This document shows positions 23,886 through 34,100 of a DNA stretch of 57,008 bases, piece after piece. The first letter of the stretch is position 1. Every line of letters begins with the position of its first letter. A program made the translations under genes and the position numbers. The stretch comes from Clostridiaceae bacterium (GTDB taxonomy: Bacteria > Bacillota > Clostridia > Acetivibrionales > DUMB01), in the NCBI GenBank assembly GCA_012840085.1, contig DUMB01000043.1, positions 1-57,008 on the forward strand. The letters run 5' to 3'. The notes below the pieces were generated by a model, which worked only from the letters and a program-made list of their open reading frames with translations, was not told where the DNA came from and ran no database searches.

Positions 23886-25616
23886 ATGTCAAAAAGCATA
23901 CGAGAACGTTTTTCCGTATCATACGAAAGAGGTGCAGCGGCAAGTTTCCTGACGCTTAAGACAGATTTGCCGGAAAAAATCATATATTACCAGGTTGAGA
24001 TGGTAGCTTGCAACAGAATACCGCATATATTGCCTTTTGACGTGAGACGGGAAAATAATGAAACATGTTTGCGATACAATATCACCTCAATGCTGCCTCT
24101 TACGCAATTTTTAAAGCGGAAGATAAGCAGAAATGAATTCCTCGGAATTTTCGCAGATGTAACTAAAGCAATACTCGACAGCCGGAATTATTTCCTGTGT
24201 GATAAAAATATTATTCTTGACATCGATTATGTTTATATTAATCCTGGATCGGGAGAAGTTGCAGTCGTGTATATACCTGCTGAATTTGATGTCGATGTTG
24301 GCAATGAATTCAGACAGTTTGTCATGAATGTAATTATAAACGCTGCTGATATTGACGAAGGAAGCGGGGATAACTTTATTCAGCGGATTTTGGGGTATGC
24401 GAAATCCGATACTTTCAATATGGTTGACTTTAATAAGCTTGTAATGGATCTTTTAGCAGGTAACATACCGCTGCAGAATTCAATGGCAGGGAAAACTATT
24501 CAGGATGATAATTGGAACAGGCAGCACATAAGAAATAACAGGGCTATTACTGAAGGGAGGACTGAAGGAAAAGGCAAAAAACAAGATTTAAGTAATGACA
24601 AAGAGAACAAAAGAAGGAAACGTCTATTAAGTAGTGAGCAGACTGAAAGAAAAAAATTCTGGGACGATATAATTTCTGACATTGATATCCCGGAAGATGA
24701 TCTGAAAAGTATTTCTAAAGAAAACTTAAAAGACAATCAAAAAGAAAGGCTAAAGGGTAATCCGGATTTTAACTTGGCGGGCGGTCAAAAAGACAACACA
24801 AAAAAAGGCAGCACGAAAAATAATCTGAAAGACAACAAGAAAAATAACCTCAAAGGCGATCCAAAACATAATCAGGACTGTGAAGAAAAGGACGTCCGCT
24901 CCTTCAGGATTTCTAAAAATGTATTATTGGCCATAGCGGTGCAGGTAATTCTGGTTGCAGTATTCATAGCAACAAAAGACCATCTCGGCTCTCTAAGCGG
25001 AGACACTTCCGTAACCTATGGAGCTGCAATCCTTATAATGATAGCCATTGATGTTCTGATTTTTAAAAAATTGTTCTTCAAAGACGGCGTCATTATTAGT
25101 GTGAGAGACGAAGAGGCGCAAGAAGCCCAAGAAGAAAAAGAAACTCTCCTCGAATATGAAAATTACCTCTACGAAGATATTTCACTGAATGCGGTCAGAA
25201 GAAGCATATCCCAGTATGAACCCAACAGAGGGGGAGGACAGTGGGGGATAGCAGATGAACCGATGATTTCAGGCCTGCAAAGTAATGATACTGTCGTTTT
25301 GGGAGTGCATGACGCAAAATGCCCTATTCTGAAAGGCACAGGTTCATGCGCAGGTGAGGTAATTCTTATTGTAAAACCGGAATTTACGCTGGGAAGGCTG
25401 GAAAGCCAGGTGGACTATGTCATTCGCAACAGTGCAGTAGGAAAGGTCCACGCTCAGATTATTACCCGGGAAAGCTCTTACTTTATAAAGGACTTGAACT
25501 CCAAAAACGGAACGTGTATTAACGATGTAAAGATAGACAGTAATGAGGAGTACAGAATAGAGAACAATGACAAGATAACCCTGGCAAATAACGAGTATAT
25601 TTTTATAACTCCGTAA
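23886..25616 (+). CDS. DUF6382/FHA-domain membrane protein of the Tad locus
   Basis: The protein has 576 residues. Residues about 5-195 are the DUF6382-type domain (FSVSYERGAAASFLTL, then LPFDVRRENN). A long Lys/Asn-rich linker with repeated DN-x-K units (about 205-340) follows, then two membrane segments (VLLAIAVQVILVAVFIA and AAILIMIAIDVLIF). The C-terminal FHA domain (about 497-576) has FTLGRLESQVDYVI, GKVHAQI and DLNSKNGTCIND. FHA domains bind phosphothreonine, so the protein may link the pilus to Ser/Thr kinase signalling (inference). It commonly closes clostridial Tad clusters. GGGGCGG precedes the ATG. Confidence 0.85.
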   Translation: MSKSIRERFSVSYERGAAASFLTLKTDLPEKIIYYQVEMVACNRIPHILPFDVRRENNETCLRYNITSMLPLTQFLKRKISRNEFLGIFADVTKAILDSRNYFLCDKNIILDIDYVYINPGSGEVAVVYIPAEFDVDVGNEFRQFVMNVIINAADIDEGSGDNFIQRILGYAKSDTFNMVDFNKLVMDLLAGNIPLQNSMAGKTIQDDNWNRQHIRNNRAITEGRTEGKGKKQDLSNDKENKRRKRLLSSEQTERKKFWDDIISDIDIPEDDLKSISKENLKDNQKERLKGNPDFNLAGGQKDNTKKGSTKNNLKDNKKNNLKGDPKHNQDCEEKDVRSFRISKNVLLAIAVQVILVAVFIATKDHLGSLSGDTSVTYGAAILIMIAIDVLIFKKLFFKDGVIISVRDEEAQEAQEEKETLLEYENYLYEDISLNAVRRSISQYEPNRGGGQWGIADEPMISGLQSNDTVVLGVHDAKCPILKGTGSCAGEVILIVKPEFTLGRLESQVDYVIRNSAVGKVHAQIITRESSYFIKDLNSKNGTCINDVKIDSNEEYRIENNDKITLANNEYIFITP

Positions 25617-25683
25617 AGTGAAAAAGTGTTTCAGGGTTTCCTTATTCAGAAGCAAAGGAATATATAAGAAAGGATGTAGCTAA

Positions 25684-26784
25684 ATGAAAAAGAGGTTTAT
25701 ATGCTTATTTATCACACTAGTATTATTATTTGTATTTTTTATAGGTGCTTTTGGACAGGTTAGTGCCCAAGAGAGCAATCAAGAGAGCAGTCAAGATAGC
25801 AATACCAGGCCGATGTTTGAAGATGTACCGGAAAATGCATGGTACAGGGAAGCAGTTGAAAGATTGGCTACAATGGGAGCAATAGAGGGCCGTGAAGATG
25901 GAAAGTTTTACCCTGATGATGCAGTGCTGGTAACGGAGTTTATTAAAATGATAACCATAGCCCAGGGGTATTCAGTGAGAGAGCTTAAAGAAGGTGAGGG
26001 CTGGGCGCAGCCATACATAGATAAGGCTTACGAAAAGGGGTATTTGGTTCAAGGAATTTACTATGATAATGACATTTATAACAGCATGAATTCAATTGCT
26101 ATTACACGACAGGAAATTGCAAGTATAATTGTAAGTTGTCTTGAGGATGAAGTAACGATACCTGAGAACGACAGAGATTATGTAGATGCTATAGAAGACT
26201 TTATGCATAGCCATCAGGATAGACATGATGATATATTAAAGGCATATATATCTGGAATAATAACCTGCAGGCCTGATAAAACCTTTGGAGCATGGGATTT
26301 CGCTACGAGGGCTGAAGCTGCCACTATGGTTTTAAGACTTATTGACAAGACTAAAAGAATTCCTGGAAAGCCTATAGAAAGGCCTGAATATTTCCTTGAC
26401 CCTGTAATAGTTGTTGAAAACAACTCTGAACCTTGGATGCCTCACTACTTCTATATCTATATTAAAAATTACAAGTATTTCACGGATGAATATGAATTTA
26501 AGATTGATTTTATAAATTATCCTCAATTAAATGAGCGTGAGGAATATTGGGGAGGTTATTTTACAATAGTTATAAACCAGTGGTGGAGTTACCAACACTT
26601 AAGAAACAATAGTGGGCGTATGTATACATTATATAATAAAGGATATACAACAAGAGAACATGAGAAAACACTTAAAATAGAGCCAGGTACGGAAATTCAA
26701 TTTAGAATTACTGTAAAGAGGGGTTCTGAAGTAAGAACATATGACAGGACAGCTATAGTACCGGATATTGATTTCGCATATTAA
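25684..26784 (+). CDS. SLH-domain surface protein, copy 1
   Basis: The protein has 366 residues. The signal peptide (KKRFICLFITLVLLFVFF, cut near VSAQ) is followed by three S-layer-homology motifs over about 40-230 (FEDVPENAWYREAVERLATM with GREDGKFYPDD; WAQPYIDKAYEKGYL; ISGIITCRPDKTFGAWDFATR). SLH modules bind pyruvylated wall polysaccharide. The C-terminal domain (about 245-366, starting YFLDPVIVVENNSEPW) is unknown. It is a tandem paralogue of the gene at 27052. The third SLH motif has CRPD where the other copy has GRPD. Confidence 0.9.
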   Translation: MKKRFICLFITLVLLFVFFIGAFGQVSAQESNQESSQDSNTRPMFEDVPENAWYREAVERLATMGAIEGREDGKFYPDDAVLVTEFIKMITIAQGYSVRELKEGEGWAQPYIDKAYEKGYLVQGIYYDNDIYNSMNSIAITRQEIASIIVSCLEDEVTIPENDRDYVDAIEDFMHSHQDRHDDILKAYISGIITCRPDKTFGAWDFATRAEAATMVLRLIDKTKRIPGKPIERPEYFLDPVIVVENNSEPWMPHYFYIYIKNYKYFTDEYEFKIDFINYPQLNEREEYWGGYFTIVINQWWSYQHLRNNSGRMYTLYNKGYTTREHEKTLKIEPGTEIQFRITVKRGSEVRTYDRTAIVPDIDFAY

Positions 26785-26811
26785 TTTTAAGGGGTAATAT
26801 GGTGGGGTTTC

Positions 26812-26910
26812 ATGAATAAAAAGATACTGTGCTTACTACTTGCTTTAATTTGCACATCTAATATATTACATATTCTTGTGTTTGCTGATAGTACTATAGA
26901 AAAAACTTAG
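26812..26910 (+). pseudogene. Relic 5' end of a second copy of the giant surface-protein gene
   Basis: A 32-codon frame beginning MNKKILCLLLALICTSNILH is nearly identical to the signal peptide of the 2695-residue protein (MNKKIVCLLLALICIFNILY), and the leader with GGTGGGG is repeated too. It stops at TAG 26908 soon after the cleavage region. It shows that the duplicated unit was SLH gene plus giant gene, and that the first giant copy was lost. Confidence 0.8.
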
Positions 26911-27051
26911 TAGGGTAGTAGCTTTAAAAATAATGCTGCAAAGCAGTCATTATTATGATATTGAACTGTTAAAGTGTTTTATTAAAGATGTTTTGGAATT
27001 TCCTTATTTGGAATTAAAAGAATATAAATTTTTAAGAAAGGGTGTTGTTAA

Positions 27052-28128
27052 ATGAAAAAGAGGTTTATATGCTTATTTATTACATTTGTGCTTTTAATGA
27101 GTGCTTTTGGGCAGGTTAGCGCCCAAGAGAGCAATCAAGAGAATAGTAATACGCCGATGTTTGAAGACGTGCCGGCAAATGCCTGGTACAGGGAAGCAGT
27201 TGAGAGATTGGCTGCAATGGGAGCTATAGAGGGCCGTGGTGATGGTAAGTTCTATCCTGATGATACAGTATTGGTAACGGAGTTTATTAAAATGATAACC
27301 ATAGCCCAGGGGTATTCTGTAAGAGAGCAAAGAGAAGGTGAAGGATGGGCGCAGCCATACATAGATAAGGCCCTTGAGAAAGGGTATTTGGTTGATGGGA
27401 TATTCTATGATAATGATAATTATAACAGCATGAATTCAACAGAAATTACACGACAGGAAATTGCAAGCATAATTGTAAAATGCCTGGGAGATGAAGCAAC
27501 AATACCTGAAAATAGAAGAGATTATGTAGATACTATAGAGGATTTCTATGATAGTTCTCAAGAAAGAAAAGATGATATATTGAAAGCATATATATCCGGA
27601 ATAGTAACCGGCAGGCCTGACAGGACTTTTGGGGCATGGGATACGGCAACCAGGGCTGAAGCTGCCACTATGGTTTTAAGACTAATTGACAAGACTAAGA
27701 GAAAACCTGCAAAACCCATAGAAAGGCCTGAATATTTTCTTGACCCTGTAATAGTTGTTGAAAATAACTCTGAACCTTGGATGCCTCACTATTTCTATAT
27801 CTATATTAAAAACTACAAGTATTATACGGATGAATATGAATTTAAGATTGATTTTATAAATTATCCTCAATTAAATGAGCTTGAGCAATATTGGGGAGGT
27901 TATTTTACAATAGTTATAAACCAGTGGTGGAATTACCAGCATTTGAGAGATAATGCAGGGTGCATGTATACATTAAATAGAAAGAGATATACGACAAGGG
28001 AGCATGAGAATACGTTTAAAATAGAGCCAGGTATGGAAATTCAATTTAGAATTACTGTAAAGAGGGGTTCTGAAGTAAGGACATATGACAGGACAGCTAT
28101 AGTACCGGATATTGATTTCGCATATTAA
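27052..28128 (+). CDS. SLH-domain surface protein, copy 2
   Basis: The protein has 358 residues and is highly similar along its whole length to the protein at 25684-26784. It has the same signal peptide start (MKKRFICLFITFVLLMSAFG), three SLH motifs with intact GRPDRTFGAWDTATR, and the same unknown C-terminal domain ending in VPDIDFAY. It is eight residues shorter because of deletions near the signal peptide and linker. It lies 27 bases ahead of the giant gene and is likely cotranscribed with it, so it may tether that protein to the wall (inference). Confidence 0.9.
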   Translation: MKKRFICLFITFVLLMSAFGQVSAQESNQENSNTPMFEDVPANAWYREAVERLAAMGAIEGRGDGKFYPDDTVLVTEFIKMITIAQGYSVREQREGEGWAQPYIDKALEKGYLVDGIFYDNDNYNSMNSTEITRQEIASIIVKCLGDEATIPENRRDYVDTIEDFYDSSQERKDDILKAYISGIVTGRPDRTFGAWDTATRAEAATMVLRLIDKTKRKPAKPIERPEYFLDPVIVVENNSEPWMPHYFYIYIKNYKYYTDEYEFKIDFINYPQLNELEQYWGGYFTIVINQWWNYQHLRDNAGCMYTLNRKRYTTREHENTFKIEPGMEIQFRITVKRGSEVRTYDRTAIVPDIDFAY

Positions 28129-28155
28129 TTTTAAGGGGTAATATGGTGGGGTTTC

Positions 28156-31100
28156 ATGAATAAAAAGATAGTATGCTTATTGCTTGCATTAATCTGCATA
28201 TTTAATATTTTATATATTCCTGCATGTGCTGAAGTAGTTGAGCCTGGTGAGGATTACAGAGAGCAAAAAACTGGATATATTAAACCTACAGCTGCTTTTG
28301 TTATTGAAGTAAAAGGACCTGATGGATTAACAAAGGGTATAGTTAATTCTTCTAGCAGTGATACTATTGTTGGTGATAATGACCCGAGTGTTCCTGAAAT
28401 AAAGGCAACAGTAGGTGATAAACTTAAGTTTATAGATAAAAGCAAATGTAATGAAGATGGCTTTCATTTAGATTTATTTGACTTTCAGTATTACAGTTCT
28501 CAGCAGTCTGCCAAGGAATTGATTACACCTACACAATTTAATAATTATGAAATAACACTGACCAAGCCCTGTACATGGATGTTTTATCTTTGCGTAAGGG
28601 ATAATGCCCCTCCAAAGTCGGAATTTAATAACCGTGAGAATTGGAGTTCAAACGGTAATCACAGAAATGTAGGATACGGAAAAAATGCGCCAAACGGTAT
28701 ATGGTGGTATTTTACCAAGATACGTGTTGTGGTTGAACCGGAGCAGCCTAAAGAGGGTAAAGTTGTCAGTATGTTTGTGGGAAGAAAGCTTGACGGTACA
28801 GAAACAGAAATTTCTTCCAGGGTAGAGGAAAAGATAACTATACCCATTACAGGAAGTATTCATAAAACCGTTTCCAATAAGACTATCAGCGGTTATGATT
28901 ATGCCGGCAATGACATTGCCTGGACAAGCCCTGATAATTTCGGGAATTATAGTACGAGCAGCAGCAGGACAGTCACGTTGGACAAAGATAACAGCGTTGC
29001 TTATGTCAGGTTTATTTATACTCAAAGGCCTGTAGGTGAGCCTTCTACAGGCATTAGTGCTTCTCCTGCGAAAGTGCAGCCGGAAGAGCCTTATCAAATC
29101 ATTGACATGTGCAGGCCTTCGGTTTCAGGTACTAAAATTGTGGAATGGGTGGTTAAAGAGGAATTCTTTCCAAGAGGCGGAGGGCCTTCACAGGTAATAC
29201 AGGCACAGCATACTATCACAAATCCATCTTCTTTCTTTAAGACTTATAACAAGAGTTCTGAGGGTATTTACAGGTATACAGTAATATCTGTTAAAGATGA
29301 TGTTGGCTTAACTAAAACAAGTGAAAAAAGCGTTAGTGTAACGGTTGAAAAAGAACGTTTAGGCCCTGATGTATATATTGCGGGATCAAAGTATGTTGAA
29401 GTTGGTGAGTATGTAACATATAACGGTATCGCAACAGCTAAAGAGCCTGGCGCTACAATTGTGAAATACCAATGGAATTCTGCGCCGAATTCTTTTGTAC
29501 GTGGTGGAAGTACCAAAGATGTATCAGGTATGTTTACATCAATGGGTACTTATGTGTTGTATCTTGATGTTACAGACAGTAATGGTTTGACTGCTTCAGC
29601 AATGTATGATGTTTATGTAACGGAGCCTTATCCTAATGCACATATTGATTTTTCCGGAACATTAAAAGAATACAGAAAGCTTACTGTTGACGGTACAGGC
29701 AGTTCAGGAAATTCTTTGTACCCTATCAGTTGGAGTAAGGCCTATTGGCTAATTAAGCCTATTAATGGCTCTGGCATAGAGAATATTGTATTTGATGTTC
29801 CTAAAGAAAAAATGGAATATAAAAACGGTGTTGTCAAAGTAAATGGCTTATCCAAGTTTGATGCTATGGTTACGGTGAAGGGCGAATATGAGGTTACTCT
29901 ATATGTAGAGAATACTTACGGAAACGGCGATACAGATATAAAAATACTGAGTATAAAAGAGGACTTGCCTCCGATAGTTAATTTTACAATACCTCAAACA
30001 TTGTTGAGAAAACCTGATGAAGGAAATAAGGCTACTATAAGCATAAATGATACTATTATGTCGCCTGATGGTGATATAATTCAGTCAAAAACAATCCGGA
30101 TTTACTACAATAGCAATAATGGAATGATACCCGGATATGATAAATATACCGGAGGCAATACCTTTAATGCCAGCTGGACCCAAATACACAGTAAAACCTT
30201 CAATAGCCCTATGGGTAATACTTATAGTTATGATGTCAATGAGGTAGGTACATATAAAGTCGAAATTGAAGCAGTGGAATCATATGGACAAGCTTCGTTA
30301 GATTATGGAGTTTATTCTTCAGTTAAGAATGGAGTTATTTCAAACTATTCATATAACCAAGCTACAGGACAAAAAGGATACACTACCGATAAAGACATAA
30401 ATGAAAAAGTGTTTGAAGTAAAAAATATTGCTCCTACTGCAGAGCTGTCGGCACAAAAAATAGATAAAACCAAAACAATAGATGTTGCAATAAATGTGAC
30501 CGGCTCAGGAATTACTAAGGCCCAAATGCAAACTAAAGTTAATAGTATATTAATTCCTGCATATCAGGCAGAGGGCTTTGACTACATGGTAACTCTTTAT
30601 GAAGGTGCTTCTGACCAGGTTTTAAACAACATTAGTTGGAGAGCAAATACTAATAAATTTTATGTTGATTTTAATAATACCTTGTATTCACTGGATGATG
30701 AAGATTATACCAGTGTTAGAATTAAATTATTGAATAGCAACATTAAATTTATAGGTGTTAATACAATCAGCCTAAAGGAAAAAATAGAGCAGCTTATTAA
30801 GGATAATTATTCCGGGGGTAAATTTATTGAGCTTACGACTGTAGATAATGCTCTCAATAAAGTGAAAAGTTATACCATTGACAGAAAACCGGTAGATGTT
30901 TTCATTAACATTGGTGAAACAAAGCATGACGATATTCAACTGGTTAACAAAAAAGTAAATGAAGTTCTAAAACCTATGTTGGAGTCTTATAATATAGAGC
31001 CTTATATACATGTGGCAGATGGGGTAAGAATACCTGAAAACAGGTTTTATTATATAGGTACAGATGATTACCTTTATCAATACGATCCTTTGACTAAAAA

Positions 31101-34100
31101 TAATACAAGAATAAGCCATAATACTGTTAAATGTGCCTTTGTAGCTGATGATGGGTATGTGTATTACAATGATGGCACGGGTATACACCGGTGTAATCCG
31201 GAAAGCCATAAAATAGAAACTTTAGTAAAAGGTTTTCCCAGAGTCTTGACTAATGATGCTTTTGGTAATCCTGAATATATTACACCTGATTACAAAAATG
31301 ATTTTGTTGTTAATAAAGGTAAGATACATTTGACAAGGACTTATAAAAATTTTAATGGTACTACATATGTTGATTATGTGACTTATGATATGTCTACAAG
31401 AGAGGTAGAAATAAAAGATAGTACCAATAGCAGTGTATATGATTTTGACAGTTATTTTGTGAATAATTTAGGTTCTGTTAATTATATTGCAAGACGTAAT
31501 GGTAGTGTTGCGCCTCAATTAAAAGGGCCGGGATTGAAAGAAACATTGTACCTTTGGTTTGGAAGCAATAGAATGTATTTGAGTGAAAAAACAGGAAATA
31601 TGTATTTCTTTAATGTCAATATTCTTGGGGCTTCCGGACTTTATCAAAATAACAGGCAAATCAGGTCGCATGAGAATAACGGCAGCGGTGTATTTGGCTA
31701 TAACGGGAAGGTTTATTTTGGCGGAAGTGCAGACTATTACGGCAAATATCCGGCCGGATTTTTTGAATATGATGAAGAAACCGATAGCATATCAAACATA
31801 AAGCTTGGAACTGGCTATGTTCTTAATATTATGACTCCGGATAAAAAGATTTGGTATTCATATAACAGCAAACTTTATACCTTTGATATACTAAGCAGAG
31901 TACATACAGAAGTGGGTAGCCTGAATTGTAAATCTTATGCGTTATATCATCCTGATGTTCCTGCAAGAAGAATTGATAAATTAACTATTGAAGGAACAAT
32001 TGATACCCATAATTGGAGAAAGGAAGGTTCACAGTATTATATCTATCTTGATGACGGGGAGAAAGAAGTCTTTGAATCCTTGATTAATACTAATAATACT
32101 AATGTGGACCCTGTTAAAATTAACTTGCATGACATAAAGAAAATAGCAAAATCTTACAATTTTATGGCCGTATTAAAAAACGACGGAACGGTTTGGGTAT
32201 GGGGCGATAATTATTATGGGCAGTATGGTGATGGTACAAAAGTAACTAATAATTTCCCTAACAGGGTTAATATAGACAATGTAAAAGATATTGCAGTTGG
32301 TTCTTCACATGTTGTTGCGTTAAAGCATGATGGAACTGTATGGACATGGGGGAATGATACTGATGGTATTTTAGGGCGTTTTTCCTCAAAGGCAAATGAT
32401 TATTTGGTACCAGGGAAAGTAGATATTGATAATGTGAAAAGCATTTATGCAGGGTCATATCATACCTTAGTTATTAAGAATGATGATACAGTATGGGCAT
32501 GGGGTCAGAATAAATATGGGCAGTTAGGAAACGGTACAAAAACGAATTCAACTTATCCGGTAAAAATAAATATTACTGATGTAAAAGATTTAATATTAGG
32601 AGATAACTACTCGCTGGCAATAAAAAATGACGGCACATTGTGGGCCTGGGGCCGTAATCATTATGGGCAGTTAGGTGACGGTACAAAGACTGACAGAACT
32701 CTTCCTGTAAAAATAAACATTGATAATGTTATAACTGCTTTTGCAGGATCAAGCAGTACAAAGGCGTTAAAAAATGATGGTACTGTATGGACATGGGGCA
32801 ATAACTATTATGGTGAATTAGGTTATTCAGGTACATCTACTGTGCCAAAACAAGTGAGTATTACAGATGTTTCCCGGTTATATGCAGATGAGTATTATGT
32901 ATTTGCAATAAAAAATGACGGTACTGTATGGGCTTGGGGTATCAACTCAGACGGCCAACTGGGGGATGGTTCAAAAACAAGCAAAAATACGCCAACAAAG
33001 ATAAATATTACTGATGTTAAGGATATAGTTTTGGGCAGCACTCATACTTTGCTATTGAAGAATGACGGTACATTATGGGCCACTGGAAGTAATGCTTATG
33101 GACAGTTTTTAGATGGTACTACAAACAATGGCACTACTTATAAAAAAGTAAATGACAGCGTGACTCAAATGTCTGCTGCACAGTATATGTCATTTGCATT
33201 AGAAAAATCTATCGTATATTCCTCGGCGGAACTAAAGAACAGCACAGTTAGAAACAGAATTAAGAGCAAATTAAGCAATGAAAACATTAACTTTATAGGC
33301 CTTGGAACAGCCTATAACAAGGCATATATAGAGTTGTTGGCCCAGGATTTGGGATTCAGCACTTATATAGAAAATACTGATATTGACGACTCTCTTATTA
33401 ATTTGGCAATACATATTATAAATACTGCAGGGCTTTCGAAAGTGGGAGAAGATTTATATGTCCTGGTAAATCAGGAGTTAGAGTATAACACAGGTTATGA
33501 TGATGCTGAGAATGACCCGTTTTATGCTGAAAGATGGTTTTTCTCGCATATTTATGATTATTTTGAGAACAACTTAGGTATTCATACGTTATCAGGTGTA
33601 TATCTTAGTATAATACCTACACGGTTTGATAAGACAGGAAAATATATTATAAGCTATCAAACCAGGGATAATCCTAAAAACAGTTCATATTTTGATTCTT
33701 ACAGGTTATGGAGTAATCCCGATATAGCAACTTTGAATTTGTATGTTCATAGAAAACCTATTGCGGATTTCTCATATACCGTAATTGATTCAAATGATGT
33801 CTGGAATATTACCCTGGTCAGCAATTCATATGACTTGGACCATGTAAGCTTAAGCAATAAAGGTATAGTGCTGGAAGAATGGATGTACAAGGAAGAAAAT
33901 GAGGCTACATGGACTAAGGGCAAACCGGTACAATTGCCTAAAGGTAAGAAATACCTGGTCCAGTTAACTGTAAAGGATATAGAAGGAGCATGGAGCGACC
34001 CATGTATAAAGATAATAGACACCGGCAAAATTGACTTAATACCTTCGGTTGATGCAAATCCTACAAGTATAACCGTTAAGTCTGAAAGTCCTTCTGTAAC

